DNA of 21,837 bases from Bradyrhizobium sp. (GTDB lineage Bacteria; Pseudomonadota; Alphaproteobacteria; Rhizobiales; Xanthobacteraceae). Below the pieces are notes generated by a model. It did not search any database, had not been told where the DNA came from, and saw only the letters and a program-made list of their open reading frames with translations. Positions 6,967 to 15,864 of the stretch are shown here, piece by piece. The stretch covers positions 1 through 21,837 of the forward strand of contig JAQGKC010000396.1 of the NCBI GenBank assembly GCA_028290305.1. Reading direction: 5' to 3'. The translations under genes were made by a program, and so were the position numbers. Position 1 is the stretch's first letter. Each line of letters starts with the position of its first letter.

Positions 6967-8730
6967 ATGGACAATCTTTCAGGATACGCGCACCGCCCGC
7001 TTCCTTTTGTGCTGCGCTATCTCCGCCAGCGTCTGACGTCGCATGTCGTCATCCTCGCCGCCGTTGTAGCAGCGGTTGCCTGTTCGGTAGGCACGCAATA
7101 CGGCGTCAAGTATCTGGTCGACGGTCTGTCCGCCGGCGCCGCCCACGCGGGCAGCGTATGGCTGGCATTCCTTTTTCTCATGTCGCTGATCGCCGCGGAT
7201 AATTTTCTGTGGCGGATCGCGAGCTGGACGGCGAGCTTCACCTTTGTGGGGGTGACCGGGGATCTTCGCCGCGACATTTTCCGTCATCTGACCGGCCACG
7301 CGCCGAGCTATTTTTCCGACCGGCTGCCGGGAATGCTGACCAGCCGCATTACGGCCACATCCAATGCCGTCTTCACGGTCGAGAACATGTTCGTCTGGAA
7401 CGTGCTGCCGCCGTGCATTGCGACCGTCGCCGCCATTGCCCTGATCAGCACGGTGAGCCCGCTGATGGCGGGAGGACTGATCGTCGTCGCCGGAGCGATG
7501 GTGATCGCCATGTTTCATCTGGCCGCCGCCGGCAAGCCTTTGCATGACGATTTCGCCAACAAGGCCGCGGCGGTCGATGGCGAGATGGTCGATGTCATCA
7601 ATAACATGCCCCTGGTGCGTGCGTTTTGCGGCCTCAGCTTCGAGCACGACCGGTTTGACGCGACCGTCAACCGGGAACTGACGGCGCGAGGACGCAGCCT
7701 GCGTTATCTCGAAAAGCTCCGGCTCACCCACGCCGCGGTCACCGTCGCGCTGACCATTGCGTTGCTGGCCTGGGCGATCGTCCTTTGGCAGCGTGGTGCG
7801 GCCACCACCGGCGATGTCGTGCTGGTCTGCACGTTAGGACTTTCCATTTTGAGCGCCACGCGCGATCTCGCAGTAGCGCTGGTCGATGTTACCCAGCATG
7901 TAGCGCGGTTGACCGAAGCTATTGCCACGCTGCTGCTTCCGCATGAATTGAAGGACCATCCGGAAGCCGAACCGCTGGTGAAGTCAGGGGCAGCCATCTC
8001 CTTCAACAATGTTTCGTTCCGCTATCCCGGCGGGATCAAGGTGTTCGACAGGTTCAGCCTTCGTCTTCAGGCCGGCCAAAGGGTCGGGCTGGTCGGTCAA
8101 TCCGGTGGCGGAAAATCCAGCCTGTTCGTTCTCCTGCAACGGTTCTACGACGTGCAGCAGGGCAGCATCACCATCGACGGTCAGGATATTTCTCGCGTTA
8201 CGCAGCAAAGCCTGCGTGAGGCGATTTCGGTGGTGCCGCAGGATATCTCGATGTTTCATCGCTCGATCATGGAAAATATCCGCTACGGACGGCCGACCGC
8301 GACGGACGATGAGGTGCTGCGCGCGGCGATCGCGGCTAGATGCGATTTCGTCGAAACTCTGCCGGAAGGGCTCGGGACCATGGTCGGCGACCGCGGCGTC
8401 AAGCTCTCGGGCGGCCAGCGGCAGCGCATTGCCATTGCGCGCGCATTCCTGAAGGATGCGCCGATCCTGCTGCTCGATGAAGCCACGGCCGCGCTCGACA
8501 GCGAATCCGAAGAGGCGATCCGCGAAGCGCTCGGCCGCCTGATGCGCGGGCGCACCGTGATCGCGATCGCGCACCGCCTTGCCACGCTGCGCAATTTTGA
8601 CCGGGTGATTGTGTTGAAGGCAGGCAAGATCATCGAAGACGGTTCGCCGGACCGCCTGATGCAGGGACAGGGCCCGTATCGCGAATTGATCACGCAGGAA
8701 ATGAGCCGCCTTGCAACACATGCGGCCTGA
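6967..8730 (+). CDS. ABC transporter, fused permease and ATP-binding domains (exporter type)
   Basis: A 587-residue half-transporter of the MsbA/multidrug exporter type. Residues about 15-300 carry the transmembrane domain with several hydrophobic helices. The C-terminal ATPase has Walker A GQSGGGKS (377-384), signature LSGGQ (480-484), Walker B with D504-E505 in LLLDEATAALD, and an H-loop in IAIAHRLATL. It should act as a homodimer in the inner membrane; the substrate (lipid, glycan or peptide) is not readable. ATG start at 6967; AAGAGG lies about 12 bases upstream. It opens a + strand run with the debranching enzyme, PRC-barrel and MFS genes, so export of a carbohydrate or lipid-linked sugar is a fair guess. 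Confidence 0.9.
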   Translation: MDNLSGYAHRPLPFVLRYLRQRLTSHVVILAAVVAAVACSVGTQYGVKYLVDGLSAGAAHAGSVWLAFLFLMSLIAADNFLWRIASWTASFTFVGVTGDLRRDIFRHLTGHAPSYFSDRLPGMLTSRITATSNAVFTVENMFVWNVLPPCIATVAAIALISTVSPLMAGGLIVVAGAMVIAMFHLAAAGKPLHDDFANKAAAVDGEMVDVINNMPLVRAFCGLSFEHDRFDATVNRELTARGRSLRYLEKLRLTHAAVTVALTIALLAWAIVLWQRGAATTGDVVLVCTLGLSILSATRDLAVALVDVTQHVARLTEAIATLLLPHELKDHPEAEPLVKSGAAISFNNVSFRYPGGIKVFDRFSLRLQAGQRVGLVGQSGGGKSSLFVLLQRFYDVQQGSITIDGQDISRVTQQSLREAISVVPQDISMFHRSIMENIRYGRPTATDDEVLRAAIAARCDFVETLPEGLGTMVGDRGVKLSGGQRQRIAIARAFLKDAPILLLDEATAALDSESEEAIREALGRLMRGRTVIAIAHRLATLRNFDRVIVLKAGKIIEDGSPDRLMQGQGPYRELITQEMSRLATHAA

Positions 8731-8801
8731 TCTACATTTACGGCGGTGGTGTTGAGTCCTAGTGCGTTTATCGCAAGGCCAGTAAAACCGCTTGAGGTCA
8801 A

Positions 8802-11003
8802 ATGTCAGCCGAAGTCGTAGCCCAAATCGTGACGACCCGGGCCCTCGAATTAGTCTCGGAATCGCCATTCTACATCCCGATGACCGGACCCGCGGCGAGG
8901 CCGCGGCGTTCTCTCAAGCATGACGATACCTTCATCGTGCTCGACAGCCATGGCGACATCGGCGCTTCCGCCGGCGGACCAGACGGTCTGTTCAACGCCG
9001 ACACGCGTTATCTTGCCCGGCTCGAGCTTGTCCTGGACGAAGTACAACCACTGCTGCTCGGCTCGAATCTGCGCGATGACAATTCCGCATTGACGATCGA
9101 TCTCACCAATCCCGATGTCTATCGCAATGGCCGGATCGTGCTGCAGAAGGATATGCTGCACATCGTGCGTACGATCTTTCTGTGGCGAGGAACGGCCTAT
9201 CAGCGCGTTGGTATCCAGAATCACGGCGAGAGCCTGGCGAGCTTCGACCTGACGCTGATGTTCGACAATGACTTCGCCGATTTGTTCGAGGTGCGCGGCG
9301 AAAAGCGTCCGCACCGGGGCATCGGCTCCGGTAAACTGCTCGGCCCTGGCGATGTTGCGCTCGAATATAAAGGGCTCGATGGCAAATCGCGCGTTACGGC
9401 GCTGCATTTCGATCCACGTCCGACGCGGCTTACGGTGAACGCCGCGACCTATCATTTCGAGCTGGCCCCGCAACAATCCAGCTCGTTGTTTGTTGCCGCA
9501 TCCTGCAACAAGCCGGCGCCGTTCAAGCCAGCTCCATTCTTTCGCGGATTGCTGGCGCACCGCCGCGAAATGCGTCAGTCGACCACGGGCGCCACCAGCA
9601 TCGAAACATCCAACAATATCTTCAATGAGGTGCTGTGCCAGTCGATGGCCGATCTCAACATGCTGATGACGGATACGCCGCAGGGTCGATATCCCTATGC
9701 GGGCATTCCCTGGTACTCGACGACGTTTGGCCGCGACGGCCTGATTACCGCGCTGCAGATGTTGTGGATTGACCCGCGGGTCGCGTGCGGCGTGTTGAAG
9801 CGGCTTGCATTCTATCAGGCCAAGTCGGTCGATCCGCTAGCCGATGCGCAACCTGGAAAAATCCTGCACGAAATGCGCGGTGGAGAAATGGCGGCGCTGC
9901 GCGAGGTGCCGTTCGCGCAATATTACGGCAGCGTCGATGCGACGCCGCTATTCGTGCTGTTGGCTGGTCTTTATGTCGAGCGCACAGGCGATGAGGAAAC
10001 GCTGACCGAGTTATGGCCGGCGGTCGAAGCGGCGCTGCAGTGGATCGACGGCGCCGGCGATCCCGATCGGGACGGATTTGTCGAATATCAGCGCGCTTCC
10101 GAGCAAGGCCTCGCCAATCAGGGCTGGAAGGACTCCTACGACGCCATCTTTCATGCTGACGGCCGGCTCGCCGAGGGCTATATCGCGCTGGCGGAAGTGC
10201 AGGGCTATGTGTTTGCCGCCAAGCGGCTGGCGGCGCGTTGCGCGCTGCGCCTTGGGAAACGCGACAAGGCGCACAAGCTCGAGGCTGAAGCCAAGCTGCT
10301 CGCCGAGCGTTTTGAAGACGCGTTCTGGTGTGACGAACTCGGCACCTATGCGCTCGCGCTCGACGGCGCCAAGCAGCCGTGCAAGGTGCGCACGTCGAAC
10401 GCCGGGCAGCTTTTATTCAGCGGCATCGTGCGCGAAGATCGCGCCCGCCTGGTCGCGGCCGATCTGATGCGGCCGCATTTTTTCACAGGTTGGGGCATCC
10501 GCACCGTGGCGCGCGGCGAGGCGCGCTATAACCCGATGTCTTATCACGACGGCTCGATTTGGCCGCACGACAACGCGCTGATCGCACTCGGGTTTGCGCG
10601 CTATGGCCTCAAACATTCGGTCGCGTTTGTATTCAAGGCGCTGTTCGACGCCGCCACCTACATGGATTTGCGGCGGCTTCCCGAACTATTCTGCGGCTTT
10701 CGTCGGGAAAAGCGGCGCGGACCGACGCTCTATCCTGTCGCCTGCGCGCCGCAGGCATGGGCGAGCGCGACACCCTTCACGCTGCTGGAAGCAGCGCTCG
10801 GTCTTGAGTTCGATGTGCAACGCGGCGAAATTCGTCTGCGCAACCCGCGCCTGCCGGCCTTCCTCAACGAAGTGGTCCTGCGTGATTTGCAGCTTGGCTC
10901 TTCAAGCGTGGATCTTCGGGTTCGCCGCCACGGCGATGACGTATCACTGGAAGTTTTGCGCACGCGCGGCCAGATCCAAGTGTCGATTGTGCTGGCGCAC
11001 TGA
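8802..11003 (+). CDS. Glycogen debranching-type enzyme (amylo-alpha-1,6-glucosidase family)
   Basis: A 733-residue protein with the two-part plan of bacterial amylo-alpha-1,6-glucosidase-like proteins. An N-terminal beta-rich GDE_N_bis-type domain (about 40-240) contains GPDGLFNADTRYLARLEL. An (alpha/alpha)6-barrel C-terminal domain follows, with STTFGRDGLITALQML (D312), GWKDSYDAIFH (W442-K443-D444) and SIWPHDNALIALGF (W587, D590); acidic residues in these motifs are the likely catalytic ones (inference). It would cleave alpha-1,6 branches in alpha-glucans or a related glucoside. ATG start at 8802 with GAGG upstream. The 71-bp gap after the exporter shows no terminator. Pairing with a GT4 enzyme and GlgA supports glucan metabolism, but the real substrate is untested. 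Confidence 0.88.
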   Translation: MSAEVVAQIVTTRALELVSESPFYIPMTGPAARPRRSLKHDDTFIVLDSHGDIGASAGGPDGLFNADTRYLARLELVLDEVQPLLLGSNLRDDNSALTIDLTNPDVYRNGRIVLQKDMLHIVRTIFLWRGTAYQRVGIQNHGESLASFDLTLMFDNDFADLFEVRGEKRPHRGIGSGKLLGPGDVALEYKGLDGKSRVTALHFDPRPTRLTVNAATYHFELAPQQSSSLFVAASCNKPAPFKPAPFFRGLLAHRREMRQSTTGATSIETSNNIFNEVLCQSMADLNMLMTDTPQGRYPYAGIPWYSTTFGRDGLITALQMLWIDPRVACGVLKRLAFYQAKSVDPLADAQPGKILHEMRGGEMAALREVPFAQYYGSVDATPLFVLLAGLYVERTGDEETLTELWPAVEAALQWIDGAGDPDRDGFVEYQRASEQGLANQGWKDSYDAIFHADGRLAEGYIALAEVQGYVFAAKRLAARCALRLGKRDKAHKLEAEAKLLAERFEDAFWCDELGTYALALDGAKQPCKVRTSNAGQLLFSGIVREDRARLVAADLMRPHFFTGWGIRTVARGEARYNPMSYHDGSIWPHDNALIALGFARYGLKHSVAFVFKALFDAATYMDLRRLPELFCGFRREKRRGPTLYPVACAPQAWASATPFTLLEAALGLEFDVQRGEIRLRNPRLPAFLNEVVLRDLQLGSSSVDLRVRRHGDDVSLEVLRTRGQIQVSIVLAH

Positions 11004-11030
11004 AGCGGCGCTCGATCAGAGGGAGGCCCT

Positions 11031-11540
11031 ATGCGCGCAAAACGTCTGTTAGTGTTCCTTGCAATCGCTTTTGCGGCATACGCGGCTGCCCCGGCCCGGG
11101 CAGCCGATGACACGGGTTCGCCGCCGGCGCCGCAGTTGACTCAACCGCAAGACAGCGCTCCGCCAGCGGCGCCGAAAGCGCCAGCGCCGCCACCCTCGGT
11201 CACGATCATCCGGGCTGCGGATGCACACGGCGTGCTCGGACGCGATGTCCGTGGCGCGGCGGACGAGGATATGGGGCGGATCGTCGATGTGATTGTTGAT
11301 CGCGCCGGCCAGGTGCGCGCAGCCGTTATCGATTTCGGCGGTTTTCTCGGCGTCGGCAGCCGGAAGATCGTCGTGGACTGGAACGCGCTGCATTTCGGAC
11401 ATGTCGCCAACAAGAGCGACAGCATCACGCTCGATTTGACCAAGGAGCAGGTGACGGCAGCCCCCGAATACAAGGAAGATACGCCAATTGTTGTGCTCGG
11501 CGCATCGGGCAGCTTGCAGCCGTTGCAATTTGGTCCTTAG
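11031..11540 (+). CDS. Secreted PRC-barrel domain protein
   Basis: A 169-residue protein with a good signal peptide (MRAKRLLVFLAIAFAAYA, then Ala-Arg-Ala before ADDTG, cleavage near residue 24). A Pro/Ala-rich linker (about 30-60) follows, then a PRC-barrel-like domain (about 63-150: GVLGRDVRGAADEDMGRIVDV, VIDFGGFLGVGSRKIVVDW). PRC-barrels are small beta folds often seen in stress-related envelope proteins of rhizobia. ATG start with GGGAGG 5 bases upstream. It is 27 bp after the debranching-enzyme gene and probably co-transcribed. Its job is unknown; a periplasmic location is the main inference. Confidence 0.85.
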   Translation: MRAKRLLVFLAIAFAAYAAAPARAADDTGSPPAPQLTQPQDSAPPAAPKAPAPPPSVTIIRAADAHGVLGRDVRGAADEDMGRIVDVIVDRAGQVRAAVIDFGGFLGVGSRKIVVDWNALHFGHVANKSDSITLDLTKEQVTAAPEYKEDTPIVVLGASGSLQPLQFGP

Positions 11541-11579
11541 AGAAGGTGGAGAAATATCCTGTTCGCTCGTTCATCCCAT

Positions 11580-12899
11580 TTGGTCAATCGGATTGATGGC
11601 GATCGCCGCGGGCGGCCGATCGGTGGCGACAGCGTTCCGTCATTGGTCTCGGAACCGGTGACGCGTAAGGCGAAGCCAACTGCGTCGCGCCAGAGCTTGC
11701 GTGGCCTCGACTGGTTTATATTCTTTCTTGCCGACGTGCAGACCGGGTTCGGCCCGTTCGTTGCAGTTTATTTGACAACGCAGAAATGGACTCAGGTCGA
11801 GATCGGTTTCGTGCTGTCGATCGGCGGGATCATCGGCTTGATCGGGCAGATGCCTGGCGGAGCCATTGTCGATGCCGCCCGCTCCGAACGGCTGGTGGCG
11901 AGCCTTGCGGTTGCGACCATCGGCACAAGCGCGCTCGGATATGCTGTATGGCCGATTTTTCCGATTGTCGTAACGGCTGCGACACTGCACGCCGCTGCAA
12001 GCTGCGTGCTCGGTCCGGCAATTGCCGCGATCAGTCTCGGTCTGGTCGGGCCGCTTGCGATCGGTGAGCGGCTCGGGCGCAATGCCCGCTTCGCGTCGCT
12101 TGGCAACGGCATAGCCGCGGCCGTGATGGGTACGTGCGGCTATCTGTTGTCGAGCCGCTCGGTGTTTCTCGTCACCTTCGTTCTGGCGATTCCTGCATTG
12201 CTTGCGCTCGGCCGCATCCGTGAACGCGAAATTGACGCGGCGCAGGCGCACGGAGCGGTCGTACGCGAGGTGGCTGACGCGAAAGCGACCAGCGTTCTCG
12301 CTCTTATGCGCCAGCGTCCGTTGCTGATCTTCGCCGGCAGCATATTGTTGCTGCAACTCGCCAATGCGGCGATGCTTCCATTAATGGCAGGCGTCGTCAC
12401 CACCCGATCAAGCCAGTGGGCGCCGCTCTTGATCGCCGCGTGTATTGTGGTGCCGCAAGCCATCGTCGCGCTTACATCTCCGTCGGTCGGGCGCAAGGCG
12501 CAGCAATGGGGGCGACGTCCGCTGCTGCTGTTGGGTTTTGCTGCGCTCGCGATCCGCGGCGTGCTGTTTGCAGTCGTGCACGATCCGTATCTGCTGGTGG
12601 CAGTGCAAGTATTCGATGGCATCACCGCCGCGGTGTTCAGCGTCATGGTGCCGCTGATTGTCGCCGACGTCGCGTTCGGAAGCGGTCACTTCAATCTTGC
12701 GCAAGGCATTGTCGGCACGGCAACCGGTATCGGCGCGTCGCTGAGCACCGTGCTTGCCGGTTACGTCAGCGACAAGTTAGGCAGCAGCGTTGCTTTTACC
12801 GGGCTCGCGGGCGTTGCAGCGATAGGCCTTGCCATGATTTGGCTTGTGATGCCGGAAACGCGGCCGGACGCAAAGAACGAGCGAGCAGCAGCGAAATGA
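11580..12899 (+). CDS. MFS transporter (start uncertain)
   Basis: A protein of up to 439 residues with about twelve hydrophobic segments in two halves. The first helix is at GLDWFIFFLADVQTGFGPFV; the MFS loop after TM2 reads GGAIVDAARSERLV, and a related loop is near GYVSDKLGSSVA. It is an inner-membrane secondary transporter of unknown substrate. The TTG at 11580 has no ribosome site next to it. AGAAGGTGGAG lies at 11541-11551, correctly spaced for an in-frame CTG at 11559, so translation may start there. The gene is 39 bp after the PRC-barrel gene, probably in one operon. Its stop is 27 bp from the converging glgA stop, with no obvious terminator between. Confidence 0.83.
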   Translation: MVNRIDGDRRGRPIGGDSVPSLVSEPVTRKAKPTASRQSLRGLDWFIFFLADVQTGFGPFVAVYLTTQKWTQVEIGFVLSIGGIIGLIGQMPGGAIVDAARSERLVASLAVATIGTSALGYAVWPIFPIVVTAATLHAAASCVLGPAIAAISLGLVGPLAIGERLGRNARFASLGNGIAAAVMGTCGYLLSSRSVFLVTFVLAIPALLALGRIREREIDAAQAHGAVVREVADAKATSVLALMRQRPLLIFAGSILLLQLANAAMLPLMAGVVTTRSSQWAPLLIAACIVVPQAIVALTSPSVGRKAQQWGRRPLLLLGFAALAIRGVLFAVVHDPYLLVAVQVFDGITAAVFSVMVPLIVADVAFGSGHFNLAQGIVGTATGIGASLSTVLAGYVSDKLGSSVAFTGLAGVAAIGLAMIWLVMPETRPDAKNERAAAK

Positions 12900-12926
12900 C
12901 GATCCGAACAGGCTGGTCAGGTATAT

Positions 12927-14342
12927 TTAAGGCGACAAAGCCTTCCGATACAGTGCGCTGTAGCAGGCCGCGGAAACGCCCCAGCTAAATGATCGCGACA
13001 TCGCGCTCCGGCGCATCGAGTTGAGGCGATCTTTCGTCACGAAGGTCGTGAACGCGCGCCGAATGCCGCCGAGGAACGATTCGGTTGATGGTTGCGAGAA
13101 CAAAAATCCGGTTTCGCCGTCCAGGATGGTTTCCGCGAGCCCGCCGGTCTGGTGCCCGATCGGCAACGATCCGAACTTCTGTGCGTACATCTGGCTTAAT
13201 CCGCACGGTTCGAAACGTGACGGCATCAGGGTAAAATCGCTGCCGGCAAAAATCCGCCGAGCCTGTCCGTCGTTAAATCCAATGGCGACCCCGATTGCAT
13301 CCGGCCTGCGGCGGTGCGCCTCGACCAGCGCCTGCTCGATGTGAGACTCGCCGCTGCCGGTCACGACGATTTGCCCTCCGGCCTCGATGATCTCATCCGC
13401 AGCCGACAGTACGAGATCGACGCCTTTCTGATGAACGAGGCGGGCAACGAGGCCGAAAATCGGACCGCGGGACAGCGCCAGACCGAACTGCTGACGAACG
13501 TAATCCGCGTTCGCGCGCTTGCCCTCCCAGTCCCCCGCGCCAAACGGTTGCGCCAGTTGTGCGCAAACCCTGGGATCCCAGCTTTCGTCGATACCGTTCA
13601 ATATCCCGGTAAGTTGCGCGGCGTCGGAGCGGCGGCGAAGCAGACCTTCAAGCCCGCAGCCGAGCTCCGTCGTGGTGATCTCCCTGGCATAGGTCTCGCT
13701 GACGGTGGTCAGATGGGAAGCGTAGACGATGCCACCCTTGAGGAAGGACAGCTTGTCGTAGAACTCAAGGCCGTCGATATGGAAAGAGTCCTCCGGCGCA
13801 CCGATCCGGCGCAGCGACTCCTTCGGGAACAGGCCCTGATAGGCCAAATTGTGGATGGTGAGGATGGTGGGGATCTTGACCGCGTTCCAGGCGAGGTAGG
13901 CCGGGACCAGCGCGGCCTGCCAGTCATTGGCGTGAACCAGATCCGCTGCCCAATTCTTGTCTAGCGTGCCTGCCGCCAGCTGGGCCGCGGCCGAGGCAAA
14001 TCTTCCAAAGCGCACGTCGTTGTCCGGCCAGTCCCGGCCGGCGGCATCGCCATAAGGGTTGCCGGGACGGTCGTAAAGTTGCGGACACAACAAAACATAG
14101 ACCGGCAGGCCGTCCTTGGTCGATGCCAACCCGAGCGAGCAGGCCGGCATCTCTGCCAACGCCGCGCATTGGCCTACGATTTTGATATGGGTGAATTGTT
14201 CGACAACGTCCCGGTAGCCGGGAAGAATGATTCTGACGTCGCTCCAGAGCCGGAGTGCCCGGGGGAGTGCCGCTGAAACGGCGGCGAGACCGCCCACCCG
14301 GACGAAGTCGTCCATCTCGGTCGTGACGAACAAAACCCTCAA
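12927..14342 (-). CDS. glgA: Glycogen/starch synthase family protein (GT5, GlgA-type)
   Basis: A 471-residue GT-B enzyme of the bacterial glycogen synthase family, about the usual length (E. coli GlgA is 477). It aligns from residue 1: MRVLFVTTEM matches the E. coli MQVLHVCSEM, but the donor-binding K15-T-G-G-L becomes R15-V-G-G-L. Other motifs are intact: HANDWQA, LTIHNLAYQG, ARLVHQKG, and RFEPCGLSQMYAQKFGSLPI with HQTGGLAETI. It should add glucose from ADP-glucose (or UDP-glucose) to an alpha-1,4-glucan. The start is TTG at 14342 with a weak GGGG site; no better in-frame start exists before the upstream stop at 14367. No glgC or glgB is in the window, so it may be an accessory synthase. Confidence 0.87.
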   Translation of the reverse strand: MRVLFVTTEMDDFVRVGGLAAVSAALPRALRLWSDVRIILPGYRDVVEQFTHIKIVGQCAALAEMPACSLGLASTKDGLPVYVLLCPQLYDRPGNPYGDAAGRDWPDNDVRFGRFASAAAQLAAGTLDKNWAADLVHANDWQAALVPAYLAWNAVKIPTILTIHNLAYQGLFPKESLRRIGAPEDSFHIDGLEFYDKLSFLKGGIVYASHLTTVSETYAREITTTELGCGLEGLLRRRSDAAQLTGILNGIDESWDPRVCAQLAQPFGAGDWEGKRANADYVRQQFGLALSRGPIFGLVARLVHQKGVDLVLSAADEIIEAGGQIVVTGSGESHIEQALVEAHRRRPDAIGVAIGFNDGQARRIFAGSDFTLMPSRFEPCGLSQMYAQKFGSLPIGHQTGGLAETILDGETGFLFSQPSTESFLGGIRRAFTTFVTKDRLNSMRRSAMSRSFSWGVSAACYSALYRKALSP

Positions 14343-14364
14343 GAAGCGGCCCCGTACCAGTCCT

Positions 14365-14390
14365 AACTAAGACCATGCAAGAACGGTTCC
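14365..14390 (-). promoter_or_regulatory. Weak EcfG-like promoter candidate upstream of glgA
   Basis: On the minus strand GGAAC (14390-14386) is followed after 18 bases by GTT (14367-14365), i.e. GGAAC-N17-AGTT, one base off the consensus, ending 22 bp before the TTG start. The leader would be very short, so this is tentative. Confidence 0.2.
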
Positions 14391-14538
14391 AGTTTCGCTG
14401 CGCTGCGAAGGAAGGTCGAATCCGGGGAGGGAAGCCGCCGGCTTGGTGCCCCCGTGCCGAGAATCGCTTCCCAAGGATAGCGGCGACACTTAGGGTCCTC
14501 GCCCAGCCACGAGGGTACAGCAGTTTAGGGAACCTAGA

Positions 14539-15723
14539 ATGACAGAACGGCAAAATGCCGCGAATAATTCGACGAAGGTCTTTCAGGGCCTGCGCGTGCT
14601 CGATTTTTCAACCACGATTGCCGGACCGCATTGCTCCCGGATGCTGGCCGACATGGGAGCAGAGGTCATCAAGGTTGAATCTGCGGAGGGCGAGACGATG
14701 AGGAACCGTCCGCCGGTTCGAAATAACTTCAGCACGGTTTTCGGCCAGCTCAATGTCGGCAAGAAGAGCCTCGTTCTCGATCTGAAATTGCCGAAGGCGA
14801 TTGAAATCATCCGCCGCCTTGTCGCGAGCACGGATATCCTCGTCGAAAATTTTCGCCCTGGAGTAATGCGAAGATTGAAGCTGGACTACGGCTCGCTGCA
14901 AGAACTCAATCCGAAACTGATCTATTGCTCGATCTCCGGATACGGTCAGACCGGGCCATCGGCAGAACTGCCGGCCTACGCGCCGGTCATCCATGCCGCC
15001 TCGGGCTACGATATGGCTCACCTGTCGTACCAGCCGGGGCGTTCCCGCCCGGACTATTGCGGCATTTATCACGCCGACGTCGTCACCGGCGTCTATGCGT
15101 TCGGAGCCATCTCGGCGGCGTTGTACCAGCGTCACAGTAGTCGAAAAGGGCAGCACATCGACGTTTCGATGCTGGAATCGATGCTCAGCCTGACGCTGAA
15201 TGAAGTGCAATGGTCGCAATTCGACGTGACGTCGCCGAGCCGTCCGATGTTCGGCCCGGTCGAGACCGCGGATGGATATGTGATGATAGCCATCGCCAGT
15301 GAAAAAACCTTCCAGAGTCTTGTTACGGCTTCCGGTCATCCCGAGTGGATCAGCGACCCGCGCTTTGGGAAATACGCCGACCGGCGCAATAACTGGAAAG
15401 ATCTGATGGACGGCATCGAGACATGGTCGCGCACGCTCTCGACCGAACAATGCCTCGCGGCACTCAATAAAAGCGGGATTCCCAGTTCGGCCTATCGCAC
15501 CGTTGCGCAAGCCCTGTCCGACCCTCAGATCGCGCATCGCGGCGCGTTGGCAGAGGTGGAAGACGGCGGCGGCACGTTCAAGGTCATGAACCTGCCATTC
15601 CGCATGTCCGGAACCAGCGTCTCCGCCGGGAAACGGGCGGCAACCCTGGGCGAACACACGGTTGTTTTCCTGAAGGAGACCGGCCTCTCGGAAGCTGAGA
15701 TCGCCGCCTTCACCGGCAAATAG
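14539..15723 (+). CDS. CaiB/BaiF (family III) CoA-transferase
   Basis: A 394-residue protein, typical length for family III CoA-transferases, which move CoA between carboxylic acids through an aspartyl-CoA thioester intermediate in the cytoplasm. It opens with the family block VLDFSTTIAGPHCSRMLADMG and KVESAEGETMR. NFRPGVMRRLKLDY and LIYCSISGYGQTGP follow. The likely catalytic Asp is D180 in IYHADVVTGVYA, then RKGQHIDVSMLESM. ATG start at 14539. It is divergent from glgA across a 196-bp spacer and is followed after 141 bp by the alcohol dehydrogenase gene. The acyl substrate is unknown; the neighbours suggest organic-acid or alcohol catabolism. Confidence 0.92.
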   Translation: MTERQNAANNSTKVFQGLRVLDFSTTIAGPHCSRMLADMGAEVIKVESAEGETMRNRPPVRNNFSTVFGQLNVGKKSLVLDLKLPKAIEIIRRLVASTDILVENFRPGVMRRLKLDYGSLQELNPKLIYCSISGYGQTGPSAELPAYAPVIHAASGYDMAHLSYQPGRSRPDYCGIYHADVVTGVYAFGAISAALYQRHSSRKGQHIDVSMLESMLSLTLNEVQWSQFDVTSPSRPMFGPVETADGYVMIAIASEKTFQSLVTASGHPEWISDPRFGKYADRRNNWKDLMDGIETWSRTLSTEQCLAALNKSGIPSSAYRTVAQALSDPQIAHRGALAEVEDGGGTFKVMNLPFRMSGTSVSAGKRAATLGEHTVVFLKETGLSEAEIAAFTGK

Positions 15724-15864
15724 CGATGGCAGAGCAGCGCTGACAGCACGGCAACAAAATCCAGTCATGAATTCCGGATCAAGCCGGCGACTTGGTCTCG
15801 ACGCTGCATGGAAATGCGTGGCAATGTCCGGCCAACAGCAAAAAACTACGACGGGAGAGCAGCA

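Noticed and set aside
15808..15864. Longer alcohol dehydrogenase start at ATG 15808
   Set aside because: The added 19 residues do not resemble the family and the ATG at 15865 has a good GGGAGAGC site.
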